Shown piece by piece: positions 12,001-22,918 of a DNA stretch of 64,000 nucleotides. The notes beneath the pieces were generated by a model. The model was not told the origin of the DNA and ran no database searches. It saw nothing but the letters and a program-made list of their open reading frames with translations. This DNA comes from Odiellus spinosus (taxonomy: Eukaryota; Arthropoda; Arachnida; Opiliones; Phalangiidae): the NCBI GenBank assembly GCA_963920705.1, contig OY987233.1, positions 2,656,001 through 2,720,000 on the forward strand, in the 5' to 3' direction. The first letter of the stretch is position 1. Each line of letters opens with the position of its first letter. A program made the translations under genes and the position numbers.

Positions 12001-14906
12001 ATAGTTTAAAGGGAAAGGCAACCCAACTTTAAAAGTACTTCCATTGGAAAGAGCATGCTTAAAAACCTACAAATCAAAACACATTATAGTGATTTAAGTC
12101 TTGGTTAATTTATAAATATCATTTTAAAACCGAAATTTACGTTCTTAGAAGAACGCCATATTTGCTTCCCGGCATTTCGAGTTTTAAAAATAAGGATCCG
12201 CTTCAATGATTGGCCTTTAAGTCACCCAATAAAGATTCGCTAAACGAATACCATTCGAGTCGGCTGCAGTCGGATCGTCTGTTCGTAACTTCGTAAGAAG
12301 ACCCGTAATTTTGTGATTGTGATTTCTAACTTTCTACGAAAACATGCCTAATTGCGTAATTAATGAATGCAGTTTAGTTCTTACCTTCTAATTCTTCAAA
12401 TCAACTTAAGACTCGGTTAATACCTAGTACTGACTACTACTAGCTCAGCTGGCCGACCGACCTTCGGGTTAGTGTTCGCGCGCGGGATCCTTCGGAAGTA
12501 GCCTATGTTTCGGCCCGGCATATCTTATTTGACTCTAAAGAAATTGAGCGCGCTTATGCCCACATCTATTTTCAGCTAGAGTCAAGTGACTTTAGGTGAG
12601 AAATAAACCAATCGGCGAAGCCGATCCTCAGCAGGCATCGAAAGGGTATGAAAAAACTAAAATGGCGTTCACTAGAGATCACTTTTTGCTTATAATAAAC
12701 GCAAATATCTTAATATCTACTAACTATTAAATTTTTTGCGATATGATATTAGTCGTTTTAATATACGCTCTATAATTTAAGACACACTTTTTTTTATCCC
12801 GGTCTGTACCTTTAATATTTGTTTGTAATTTTTTTACTGTCGGTTTAGGCCTATTCAAACGATAAAGAGTCGATAAAAACACTCGTTGTTACGTTGCATT
12901 CTCCCTTTATTGTAAAAAATTTCATTTTCTACTCTAGATTCTAGGAACGGCTCTACTCTTGATCGCCGTTATGTCTATTTCTGATGAAAAAAACATGAAA
13001 GTACCTTCTGGTCATCAGCCTCTAGCCATTGGTTTCTCATTAACATGCATAATCCTGGCATTTGGTTACAATTGCGGCGCACCGCTCAATCCTGCTCGCG
13101 ATTTGGGGCCTCGTTGCTTCACCGCTATCGCCGGATGGGGGAATAAAGTTTTTAGGTAAGAAATGTTTAACTTACTATATCCATAAGTAAATTTAAACCA
13201 CTTAACTTTTTTCCGCGACACTCTTGCCGTAAGCTTTCTGATTCGTTAGCCTTCAATTGCGTCATATTGTTTCTAATTGGCGGTGACGCAATTTCATCAA
13301 AAAAGGATGTGACAAGTCAGAAATAGGACGTCATTCCTCGCCATTTTCGACAATATATGACATGTACTGACGCTCTATTTCTGATCCATCACAACCATTA
13401 GGCGCAAATACTTCACCACCAATAAGAAAGGATAGGGACATTATGACGCAAGGAGGCTAACCAATCAGAAAGCTTCCTGTAAGAGGTTCGCGGGAAAAAT
13501 GTTTAAGGGACACAGAATTACGAAAAATTATCTTTCTCTCCTCTCGCGGTGTGGGGGTTCCCTTAATTCTCTTGTCCAAAAGTAGCCCCATTTGACTAAG
13601 AAGTTTTTATTTACTTATGCTATAAGTGGTGTAAGCCTTGAAAATCCTTAACAAATTAAGCAAGCGTTTTAGCCGCCCGACCGGATACTAAGCGAGGAAA
13701 CGGAAATTTGTTTTTATATCCGTGTTGAAACCTTAACACGTTTCGCGGGTTCCGCCTTGATACTGCCCACAATTTTAATATAGAGCTAAGGGCTTACTTC
13801 GTCCTAAAACTAGTTTGCTTTTTAGACGTGCGTGATTTTATTTTTCTTTTACGTTTCGTGTTAATTTATATAATCAATTAAATATAGATGTTGCGCTATG
13901 AATTCAGAATTTTTAGGGGTCGTTAGGCTTCGAGTAATAGGGTGGCATGCAAATGTTTTGAAACGACCAAAAGTCTATCACTTTATTCCATAAAAGTAAA
14001 CAACGCCCCGTAGCTTATTACTATCAGCAAAGGTCCGTGTAAATGTACCGGCAGATTCAGATTCGAGACACTCTAGCGGCCGCAGTCGCTGTGTAAATAA
14101 TAAATGGAGGAAGCGCCACTCTTTGGAGAAATTCCGGACTTGGGGGAAGACAATATAGCGGCCCGCCTAAATTCTATCCCTCTCTCCCGACTCAAAATAT
14201 CGAGGAAGAGTCCAAACCACTCGAGGCAGACAGGGGTGATGACTTTTTTAGCTATTTTTAAGTGATTGGCTATGACGTAAAACTGGACCTTTGCTGATAG
14301 TATTAAGCTACGGGGCGTGATAGACTTTCGGTGTAGAATAGTCTAAAAAGCTCATATACAAAATATTCAACTGTTTTCTCGTAAAGAATTTATACATTAT
14401 AAAATTTCTTCTTGACAAATTTAGGCTTAGCGAATCAAGTTCGCAATTTTGATAATTAATTGCAATTTACCTCGTAACCATTGGTGAATTTGGATACGTT
14501 TATAAGGCGAATTAGAGCAGTCTAAATCGTTTAAAATAACTTGTTATTATCTCTTTAATAAAGTGTTAGACTTTTGTAACGACTTATAAATGCCAAGGTT
14601 TAATGAAAAATAACTAGATAGTAGATTGAGACAAATAATGCGAATTTTTTGCTACTTACATTTCTATACACGTAATTCTTTAATTTTCGCTTAATGTTTT
14701 CTAGTTATCGCGATTATAACTGGTTTTGGGTGCCAATCGTGGGTCCTCATCTTGGGGCAATCTTAGGAGCTTGGATTTATAAATTGATGGTGGAAATTCA
14801 TTGGCCTTTGGAAATTCCGATTAGGGAGGAAATGAGATTGCCACCTTGGAAACAAGAAACCATAACAACCGTTAACACCGACGGAAGGGGTAAAGGGTAT
14901 ATATAG
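32..14906 (+). CDS. Aquaglyceroporin (AQP3/7/9/10-like), 7 exons
   Basis: Channel for glycerol and water in the plasma membrane. Exons: 32-112, 4257-4424, 9958-10087, 11317-11454, 11520-11641, 12938-13155, 14705-14906. Phases agree throughout and the total of 1059 nt gives 352 residues. Visible hallmarks are the first helix (REVLAEFLGTFVLT, residues about 71-83), loop B AHLNPAVS (NPA at 131-133) and loop E LNPARDLGPR (NPA at 264-266). The Asp right after NPAR is the family mark of glycerol-conducting aquaporins. A W in the GWGF stretch before loop B fits the GlpF-type filter. Loop C holds a glycosylation sequon (NAT). The start is uncertain: the frame stays open from base 2 to the ATG at 32, so the N-terminus may extend past the window edge. 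The 9.5-kb span is swollen by repeats: families A, B, C, D and two minisatellites lie in its introns. No clear poly(A) signal was found after 14906. Confidence 0.9.
374..775. mobile_element. Family A MITE, partial, with a family D element inside
   Basis: The ACACCAAAAACGTGTCTAAA and GATTCCGAAAATAAATTC parts of family A flank a reversed family D copy (525-712). Left arm missing. In aquaporin intron 1. Confidence 0.7.
525..712. mobile_element. Family D MITE nested in family A
   Basis: Starts AGCTACGGTCA and ends GTATGAACGCGGCTA, the termini of family D, reversed and internally shortened. Confidence 0.7.
1245..1665. mobile_element. Family A palindromic MITE
   Basis: Two near-mirror arms (AGCTAAAAATG...CATTTTTGGCT) around a hairpin centre with GGCCGGCGTTTGATG and its complement. 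In aquaporin intron 1. Confidence 0.85.
1960..2145. repeat. Dispersed repeat with GCGCGC motifs
   Basis: Shared with 7120-7330: GCGCGCGAATTTCCTCGCGCC followed by AATTCTGATTTTTT-like sequence. Weaker kin at 8880-8910. Function unknown. Confidence 0.55.
2300..2748. mobile_element. Family B palindromic MITE
   Basis: Ends TTTAAAGGAAGAATGCAACC and GTTGCACTCTACCTTTAA. The inner palindrome contains ATGACATTGA and complement. Each arm has a GGGTAAGT-like donor motif. In aquaporin intron 1. Confidence 0.85.
3625..4086. mobile_element. Family A palindromic MITE
   Basis: Full-length, both arms present, centre GGCGTTTGATGGCCAACGCC, shortly before aquaporin exon 2. Confidence 0.85.
4470..4765. mobile_element. 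Family D MITE, forward
   Basis: About 300 bp from TTCACACTAGCCCTTGGAAT to AGTGTGACCGTAGCTTTA. It starts 46 bases after the aquaporin exon 2 donor and faces an inverted copy 100 bases on. Confidence 0.85.
4868..5148. mobile_element. Family D MITE, reverse
   Basis: Inverted with respect to the copy at 4470-4765; together they could fold into a long hairpin in aquaporin intron 2. Confidence 0.85.
5873..6400 (+). repeat. 23-bp minisatellite in aquaporin intron 2
   Basis: About 22 units of AATCGACGTTTGAAATTAGG plus CTT, with alternating CTTAAT/CTTGAT variants in the middle, which suggests doubling of a two-unit block. Confidence 0.92.
6899..7083. mobile_element. Family E MITE
   Basis: About 185 bp with inner mirrored GAACCGTTTTCAAACCG and ACGGTTCAAAACGG, ending GTGAACGCAGCTTA. 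In aquaporin intron 2. Confidence 0.75.
7120..7330. repeat. Dispersed repeat with GCGCGC motifs, second copy
   Basis: Same CGCGCGAATTTCCTCGCGCC core as 1960-2145, in aquaporin intron 2. Confidence 0.55.
7912..8395. mobile_element. Long palindromic MITE
   Basis: Near-perfect mirror arms of over 200 bp, from AAAAGGAGAATAAAAGGACG to CCTTTCATTCTCCCTTT. Centre GTACGCGTACTTTTAAAATACGCG (20+ bases, palindromic). Aquaporin intron 2; 8400-9957 beyond it shows no further gene or clear repeat. Confidence 0.85.
10195..11278 (+). repeat. 28-bp minisatellite in aquaporin intron 3
   Basis: About 38 units of AATTAAATTACAAATTAATT plus ACCCCACC. Fills most of intron 3 and stops about 40 bases before the exon 4 acceptor. 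Confidence 0.93.
11745..12912. mobile_element. Family B MITE split by a second element
   Basis: The palindromic core (GATGGGTCAGCGACCAAT and complement) and the right end (GTTGCATTCTCCCTTTAT) are family B. At about 12011-12815 it is interrupted by a foreign segment flanked by TTTAA on both sides. Confidence 0.75.
12008..12818. mobile_element. Insertion inside family B
   Basis: About 0.8 kb between two TTTAA copies, starting AGGGAAAGGCAACCC and ending GTCTGTACC. TTAA target duplication would fit a piggyBac-like element, but no transposase frame is visible. Confidence 0.45.
13206..13500. mobile_element. MITE with 55-bp imperfect inverted ends
   Basis: TTTCCGCGACACTCTTGCC and GCTTTCTGATTCGTTAGCC face GGCTAACCAATCAGAAAGC and GGTTCGCGGGAAAA. 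Aquaporin intron 6. Confidence 0.8.
13968..14331. mobile_element. Family C MITE
   Basis: AAGTCTATCACTTTATTCC at one end, GGGGCGTGATAGACTTT at the other; inside GACACTCTAGCGGCCGCAGT. Aquaporin intron 6. Confidence 0.85.
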
Positions 14907-15039
14907 TATTTAATTGTTCGTGGATTTTAGTGTTTATGATATCTCGAATTAATTAGTTCCCATCAATTTGACTCGCGCATGAATATCTGTCTATTTTTCT
15001 TCCACACCCTTTTTTCGTTTTTCCGCTGAAGGGACAGTG

Positions 15040-15492
15040 ATTTCGAATTTATTTTCGGAATCACCATGCCAAAAAAGGTATTTTAGAATTTTTTCGGAAG
15101 TTTTAGACGAGTTTTTGGTGTTTAAATTAGTTTCTAAAGTTTAGTTAAATTAGAATTTTATTAAATATAAATTCGGAGCAATCATATTATTTCAGCCTTC
15201 AACAGCGCTTGTAATGTCCTAACATTAAAAGAATAGGTCGCAGTTTGATGTCCAAGGTCTTAGGCATCAAACGCCGGCCCATTCTTTTCACATTAACGCA
15301 GTAAAAGCGCTGTTAAAGGCTGAAATAATATGATTGGCCCGAATTTACATTTCCTTTTTTTCAAATTTTACCAAACTTCAGAAGTTAATGTAAACACTAA
15401 ATACGTATCTAAAAATTCTGAAAATTTCTCAGATACAGTGATTCTGAAAATAAATTCACAAGCTGTTCCATTTTTAGCTCCAAGTTTCGCTT
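15040..15492. mobile_element. Family A palindromic MITE
   Basis: Both arms and hairpin centre (GCATCAAACGCCGGCCCATT) present, 130 bases after the aquaporin stop. Confidence 0.85.
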
Positions 15493-15965
15493 TAACGTTA
15501 TTGCTAACAAAAGCTGTTCTTTCATCACGAACTCTAGATCAATTTTAGGGCAATATTCTTTTGCACTAAAGCCTTTTTCTTTTTCCTAAGTCTCTTTCTC
15601 TTTCTGTTCTTTCTTAAGGTTCTAACCATCACTATTAAATAGTATAAAAAGTCCCTTCCCGGTTTTATCAACTTTAATAACGGTTGAGATCAGTTAATAA
15701 GGTAACCAATAACTTATTATCAAATCGTCACACGTGTGTTAAAAATTTGGGGACTCGAATCAGTCGAGCGAAGCAACTGTGCCAATTCTCAAAACAAAAA
15801 ACTGATAACAGCTCACAGTTTTAATAAATCAAATAACATTCAAAAAGGACAATACGCCAAATACTTCATCAGTGTTTCATTTTGTTAAATTCAACGGAAT
15901 CAACGAAAATACGATTATTATATATGAAAATGTTGCGATATAATTCAATATAATTATTGATTATA

Positions 15966-16318
15966 TCAAAAGTCTATCACTTTATTCCCTAGCTTAATAC
16001 TATCAGCAAGGTTCGGGTAAATGTACCGACAGATTCTGATTCGAGACACTCTAGCGGCCGCAGTCGCCGTGTAAATAATGAACGGAGGAAGCGACACTCT
16101 GCGGAGAAAGTCCAGAGTTGGGGGAAGACAATATAGGCAAGCACGGCCCGCCTAAATTCCGTCCCTCTCTCCCGGATCAAAATATCGAGGAAGAGTCCAA
16201 ATCATTTGAGGCAGACAGGGGTGATGACTTGTTTGGCTGGTTTTAAGTGATGGGCTATGACGTAAAACTGTACCTTTGCTGATAGCGTTGTTTACTTTTA
16301 GGGAATAAAGTGGTAGAT
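15966..16318. mobile_element. Family C MITE
   Basis: AAAGTCTATCACTTTATTCC to GGGAATAAAGTGGTAGATTT; the inner CTAGCGGCCGCAGTCGCC is kept. Between aquaporin and carboxypeptidase. Confidence 0.85.
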
Positions 16319-16617
16319 TTTTGATTATATTTAAAACTATTTTAACTAAATGCGTAATACATGATTTAGTGCTGGGTGTTTGGATAACTCTTATTAATTA
16401 GATAAGATCTAATGAATTATATTCACATATTATCCCTTTGCTGGTTAATAGATAACGCTTGAAACTTGTTTATCTTTGGATAAACCCAGCATCCATTTTA
16501 ACTATTATCTGAATTTACAAATAGTTTTTTTTAATCCCAAACAATTTAATCCTACAAATAAAATATGAATAACAGAATATAATAGTTACTTGATTCCTAG
16601 CACTATTTTTAATTATA

Positions 16618-16684
16618 CATATATGCATAGTACCATGAGTGAATCATATACGCTCGTATATGATTCACTCATGATAGTACCTGT
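16618..16684. repeat. Short palindrome
   Basis: GTACCATGAGTGAATCATAT mirrors ATATGATTCACTCATGATAG around ACGCTCGT. Confidence 0.8.
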
Positions 16685-16879
16685 TATTTTAAATATTATT
16701 AAAACTGCCAGGAATTTAAGTTTTTAATTGTTGTCCAGAAAGGTATATTTTTTTGGTTTGTTCATTCAATGCCTACTATATTTTATCAAAGCCAGTGCAC
16801 GCTACTGAAGCAGGTGGGGACTTGTATAAGATTGTAATTTTTTCTCGATAGGCGGCGGGATCATTCAGCGACTTTAGAA

Positions 16880-16970
16880 CGCGTCTCTCCCTTTACCAAA
16901 GGCAACCCGACGTAGGAGACATTACTACGTCGGGTTGCCACGGTAACGGGAGAGACGCGTCTGCAAAATC
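16880..16970. mobile_element. Small palindromic element
   Basis: ACGCGTCTCTCCCTTTACC / GGTAACGGGAGAGACGCGT with inner GGCAACCCGACGTAG / CTACGTCGGGTTGCC. A strong hairpin-forming sequence. Confidence 0.8.
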
Positions 16971-17532
16971 TTTGGAATATTTTTTTCCGCGTGTACTGGC
17001 TTTGACAGAATTTAGGATGCGTTGATTCGTTGCTTCTAAGAAAGGATAGTTTTAAATTTGTAAATAAACCTGATTACTATATCGTATAAAGAACGTTTTT
17101 ATTCTATTAACAATTTTGAATCATATTAAAAAACAATATTAAAAATAAAATTAAACATTCTCGTTGTAATTTATTGACTCAAAACTCTATTTTAATAATA
17201 TATATCAAACTTGTTAATACTTGTTAATACTTGTCTTTATCTTGTAATAATAATAATATATAATAAATGTCTTTATAATAATAATGTGCAGTGCTCTTAT
17301 TGCTTTTCTTCATCATGCTAAACTCTGAAATTGTACAAAAACTACTCTTATAAGGATTCAAAACGTAAAAGGGGCCTAAATTATAAATTAACTGTTATAG
17401 AAGTTGAAGTGTAATAGTTAATGATTTAAGTTGTCTACTCAAAGAAATTTCTGATGATTTAAATTTTATAAAGAAATAAAATGGATAAATATAGGGATCC
17501 TTAGTTAACGCGTGCTGATTATTGTGTTTGAA

Positions 17533-17700
17533 GAAGCACTAAAATAGGCCTAACGTTTTTGAGAGGTCGCGACCTTTAATTTTCGTGTTTGAAGAATCGT
17601 TGAAGGCCATTTCCTGGTTGACAATAGCCCTATTTTCGGTATAGAAGCACTAAAATAGGCCTAACGTTTTTGAAATGTCGCGACCTTTAATTTTTGGAAA
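17533..17700 (+). repeat. Direct repeat pair upstream of the carboxypeptidase
   Basis: GAAGCACTAAAATAGGCCTA and the following 30 bases occur at 17533 and again at 17644. The rest of 16990-18000 shows AT-rich sequence without genes. Confidence 0.7.
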
Positions 17701-18004
17701 ATCAAAGAAGTTTGTTACTAAGATGTCTAAAGTTATATCAGTTTGTTGGAAATAGATTAAATAGTAGGATGACAGCGAATTTATTTCAATTTGTACTCAC
17801 AATTGTATTTTTGGGAACAGTATATCAATAGATAAAAATATCAATTGAATATTCGTCATTTCATCCTATAAGAAATAGCAATATCGTGACCGCTATCTCA
17901 ATTGGTCTTTGTAATGTTATCATTTTCAAGCCAAAGATAATTTTGTAGATTTAAGTGTCACGTCTGAGATGACTCGTAAAGAATTCAGTCGTTAATAGAA
18001 GTTA

Positions 18005-20583
18005 ATGATGGCTATATCTTCTCTTACGTGTTTTCTTGTGGGCCTAATTGTCGTTGTTTGTTTAATCGATGAAAGCAGTTGTTTGTTTGGAAATCACCGA
18101 CCTAAGGCTCCAAAATACACGAAAGATGGAGGGGATCCTGGGAAACCGTTATTTCTTACACCTTTAATTGAAGCTGGACAGTTTGATTTGGCTAAGAAGT
18201 TAAGCCTAGTTGGTCCTTTGCCAAATGCACCAAACCTAACCAGTTATTCCGGATATCTTACTGTAAATAAGAAGTACAATAGCAATATGTTCTTCTGGTT
18301 CTTCCCAGCCGCAGTAAGTTCAACTTACAATACTTCAATTAACTTAAGAGTCTTCGGAAAGATCGTAAAAAACTATTCAAAATAATATATATACACATGT
18401 CAGAGAAAAACATTACCGCGACAGGAATATTACGTATTTCATAAAATATTTGTTTTTCGATAACATTTTAGTCTGGGAATGAAAACGCCCCAGTTCTGTT
18501 GTGGTTGCAAGGAGGACCAGGTGGATCGTCTTTATTTGGTTTATTCGCCGAAAACGGACCATTCATCGTTTCGAAGGATCTCAACGTCTTTCAAAGGAAG
18601 TACTCCTGGGCCACCCAGTTTTCAGTCATCTATATTGACAATCCCGTCGGAACTGGATTCAGTTTCACTGACTCGGACGAAGGATTCGCCACCAATGAAA
18701 GCAAAGTCGGCCAAGATCTTTTAGAATGTCTTAAGCAGTTCTTCACGCTGTTTTCGGAGTTTCAGAAAAACGAATTTTACGTTACTGGCGAATCATACGC
18801 GGGTATGACCAATTTAACCCTTTATTAGCAAAAAAACATAATTTAACCCATTTTAAAACTTGTTAAAAGCGTGCAACTTACTTCTCTAAGGAGAATTACT
18901 ACCATTAGAAGGTTTAGCTAGCCTTAAGCCAAGAACCTTAAACGTCGGTCAAATCGGTTTGCCATCTTATTGGTTACGAAAGTTACGTCATCATTTTCCC
19001 ACTAAGCCTTGCCGTTACAAGCGCCACTGAGTTACAATGTTTGCAGGGCGGAAATATCAAAGGAGCTTGGGAAAAGTAATACCCGCTTTTTTGTATCTCC
19101 CCCTCTAGTAAAGGGGGTGAAAAACATGACCACCGCACGCGTGAACGGTAGGAACTGTAGTAATTATTCTTAGAAAGTAAATTGATTCTTGATACATATC
19201 ATATAATTATGAATCTACTTAAAATTTCAAAGTTGTCTCGGTGTTTAATCAGTATGTTCAATTTCATGAGCACTATCACAATTTACTTTTATCTTCGTTT
19301 TAGGTAAATACGTTCCAGCAATTGCTTACCAAATTTACAAGGAGAAACCAAAAGAAATTAATCTAAAAGGAATTGCTATCGGAGATGGTCTCATTGATCC
19401 TGAGAGTCAGTTCGATTATAGCGATTATCTTTATCAAATTGGGCTTCTTGACGAAAATCAGAGAGATTACTTTCATAAGGAACAAAATAAGGCGCTTAAG
19501 TAATAATAATTTCTCTGTTTCTAAAGTTGACACGCATTCTGACTCGCTCGATTCGGGCCTTGTCACATTAACCTCGCGCCTCAAACTGGTTGTCGATCCT
19601 CTTTGCACTTTTGGCGATGTTAATAACGAAACCATTTTACCTGCGTTCATACTAGCCCTTGGAATCGATTTAAACCGTTTCAAAACGATTCGCTGGAGTC
19701 GTGTGAACGGGAAATCATCTTTTCTCGAATCGATTTGATTCGATTTCTCGAAACTGCTTCGGGAACCAGTTTCGTACCGATTCAATTTCAACAACCGATA
19801 TATGAAGCTAAAATAAATCGATTTATAAAGATAACGCGTGAACGCGTGACGCGATTTGAATATCGTTTGACTCTACCGTTTCAAATCGATTAAGAAATGC
19901 TAGTGTGACCGTAGCTTAAGACTAGTGTCCCAAGCTGCTCGCGAATCTTCTTGCTGTATAATTTAAGGTAATGTTTTAATGTTTATACTTGCAGATTCAT
20001 TCAACAAAAGAAATTTAGAGACGCGTTCCAAATATTCGATACGCTTCTTAACGGAGATACCATTCAAGAAAAATCCTACTTTACAAATTGCACGGGTTTG
20101 ACTGACTATTACAATTTTCTCCTCACATCATCTCCCGAAGATCAGGACTATTACGGCGATTACTTGGCAAAAAGTGAAGTGAGAGCCGCCATTCACGTCG
20201 GTAATTTGACCTACAATGACGGCAAAGCCGTAGAAGAACATCTGTTAAATGACGTCATGGACACGGTTAAACCACTAGTTGAAACCTTACTCGACAATTA
20301 CAAGGTTATGATCTATTCGGGACAGTTAGACATAATAATCGCGTACCCGTTAACGGCGAATTTCTTGCAAACTTTACATTGGAAAGGAGAAGCCGATTTC
20401 AAGAAGGTTGACAGAAAAATATGGAAGGTAGCTTCCAATGACAAGGAAGTTGCGGGCTACGTTAGAAGAACCGGAAATTTTTATCAAGTACTTGTAAGAA
20501 ACGCCGGTCACATGGTTCCTTACGACCAACCACGCGTTGCATATGATATGATTACCAGATTCGTTTACGGCAAAGATTTCTAA
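18005..20583 (+). CDS. Serine carboxypeptidase, vitellogenic/CPVL-like, 4 exons
   Basis: Secreted or lysosomal peptidase of family S10, removing C-terminal residues. Exons: 18005-18313, 18472-18802, 19304-19499, 19995-20583. The total of 1425 nt gives 474 residues, close to the usual CPVL length. Residues 1-26 form a signal peptide. The oxyanion region reads LQGGPGGSSLFGLF, the nucleophile lies in GESYAG (Ser211), and the acid and base are in SGQLD (Asp391) and NAGHMVPYDQP (His451), so the triad is complete and the enzyme should be active. The NPVGTGFSF stretch is typical of the CPVL/vitellogenic clade and not of lysosomal cathepsin A. A second Met directly follows the first, so either may start translation. 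Exon 3 ends at a GTAATA donor. A TCAGT initiator-like motif lies 20 bases upstream at 17985-17989. The gene ends 507 bases from the tail of the giant receptor on the other strand. Confidence 0.93.
18352..18440. mobile_element. Family F fragment in carboxypeptidase intron 1
   Basis: TTCGGAAAGATCGTAAAAAACT...ACACATGTCAGAGAAAAACATT matches the family F end seen at 30200-30260. Confidence 0.55.
19646..19920. mobile_element. Family D MITE in carboxypeptidase intron 3
   Basis: From GCGTTCATACTAGCCCTTGG to AGTGTGACCGTAGCTTAAG, near full length. Confidence 0.85.
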
Positions 20584-20674
20584 AATTAAACCAAAGTAAA
20601 AGTTAAAAATTAAATAAGTGATTGAAAGATAATGAGCATTTGATATGGATTTACTTAAAAAAATGTTTAATAGA

Positions 20675-20680
20675 AATAAA
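20675..20680 (+). promoter_or_regulatory. Poly(A) signal of the carboxypeptidase
   Basis: AATAAA 92 bases after the stop codon, in an AT-rich stretch; the only canonical signal close downstream. Confidence 0.6.
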
Positions 20681-20782
20681 ATTGAAAAAATTTGAAAATT
20701 TTGATGATTGTGTTTGATATGAACTAATCTTTTAGTAATGAAGATAGTTCAATATAGAAACAAAAACTGCTACTGTACTGGA

Positions 20783-20865
20783 CTAAGTACTTTCACGAAA
20801 AAGACCGGGCGAAAATGACCTTATCACGTACCAAAACGAACGAGAATCAAATGGGCCTTTTGTCC
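20783..20865. mobile_element. Family F fragment
   Basis: AGTACTTTCACGAAAAAGACC...GAGAATCAAATGGGC matches family F; between the carboxypeptidase and the receptor 3' ends. Confidence 0.55.
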
Positions 20866-21090
20866 AAAAACTCTCAGGTTTCAATTAGTAAAACATATTT
20901 AAACCTCTTAAAACATTTTATCACAAAGCCTATTTGGTTATACATTTTGATCATCTCTAAAATAATGAAATTTTATAGTTAACAAAGATATTAAATCAGC
21001 ATACAAAACAAAATGGGTATTGATTACCCACAGTTTACAAATATAATTGTTTTTATAGATAATCTGGCTTTCGAACTTTGGTTGTTTGAA

Positions 21091-22887
21091 TTAGTATGTT
21101 AAAGTTTTTAATCTTTCCCCGAGTCTGGAAGTCACGTGATACATTCGTAACATCTTCTTGACTAAGGTAGCCAGATCCTCCATATCATGAGCCATTTCTT
21201 CAGCTGAATTCATCGTCGTTTTGTACGAGTAAAAGTCAGCAACGTACACGTGAAAACTGCTCTTTCGATTCTCAAAATACTGCAAGATTTAAAAAGGTAT
21301 TGCATTAAACGAAGTATCCGTCCGTGATCAATTTATAAGTCATAAATTAAGATTATTAGTAAGAGAGAGAGGGGTGGGAAACTTGGAGAGAGTAGGCGAT
21401 TTCCTTATGAAATTAAACATGTTTTTTGTCATCTCGTCAAAATATCCAATAAGATATTTATAAAATTTATAAAGTTTTCATAATAGGGCCAAGGAGGATC
21501 AGAGAAGGAGAGGAAATGTGGGGACGGCGCGGTTCCTACTGCGTCGGCCTAAACTCCCACTCTGGGAGAACGGGGGTAGAGACGTTTCGTGGTAAAATGT
21601 TGTCGCGTGGGTAAAACGAATCCTTTATGAGACGCGCTAGCTAGCGACCACGTGACAACAGTTTACCTCGAGAATTTCCTATCCCCCCTTTCCACCCGAG
21701 TGGGAGGTTGGCTCTTCTCTCTCTAACTCAACGCAGCCCCACATTTCCTCTCCTTCTCTGATCCTCCTTGATAGGGCCCTCTAATAGTTCCATAAGAATT
21801 ATTTCTTATTGGAAAAATGTCCCCTCTCAAAAATACGAAGTTATGTGACATTTAGAAACATTAACGGACAAAATCCAGAGTCCTGGCTTATTTCCGTTCC
21901 TGTTCCCCTAAATAATTTGTAGCAGACTGCAGACTATGTAAACGTTCGTTTCCAGGGACGGAAATAAGAAATTTTTCTTATTGGACAAATGTCCAGTAAC
22001 CCCCTTTAAAAATTCAAAAGTTATCGGACATTTAACAAAATTACCGGACAATGCTACATTTTTGTATTGAAAAGTACTTTTTTTTTATCGGACATTTGTT
22101 CAGTGACCCCCTCTTAAAAATAAAAATTTATCGGACATTTGGAAAATTTATCGGACTATGACCAGTGACTTGTGCTTATTTCCGTCCCTGTTCGTTTCAT
22201 AAAACGAAAGCTACGCAACTATTCAATGTGGTGATGTTTTCGTTCTTTTTCAAGAGTAGATTCGTGATTTTACGATACAAAATTGGCCAATTCTTTCATT
22301 ACGAGTTGATTCCCTTTTTAACTAGTGCAGAGATTATATTAAAATATTTAAAAACTGGTTTTTAAAAACAACGTTTATTGAGTGCACTATTTGTATTGTT
22401 AAAATATATTTAAAACATAAATATAATTTTAAGACGACTCAACTAGTTTCGGCGTGTTGCGATTATATTAAAATATTTAAAAACTGGTTTTTAAAAACAA
22501 CGTTTATTGAGTGCACTATTTGTATTGTTAAAATATATTTAAAACATAAATATAATTTTAAGACGACTCAACTAGTTTCGGCGTGTTGCGATTACCGCTG
22601 CCATCATCAGGAGTGCCTGATGATGTAAACTGGCGTCTCAGTGGCAAGGTCTGGGTATTGTCCTGATCGAATCGCAGGTCCCTTGTCCATAGGGAGTGTT
22701 GCGAATGGTCCGCAACGGTATGGTCCTTTCCCTTTCCCTTCTCCATCCGTTGCGTGGGAAATTCCCAGTCCTCATTCCTGTGTAGTTTCTATAACCCATC
22801 TGACCCTCCCATCGCGCCACACCCGGGTCGTCATCGCGCGTCCCGCTTCGGCCACCGTCCGGGCGTAAAGACTCACGTTACACTCCG

Positions 22888-22918
<31 letters not shown>

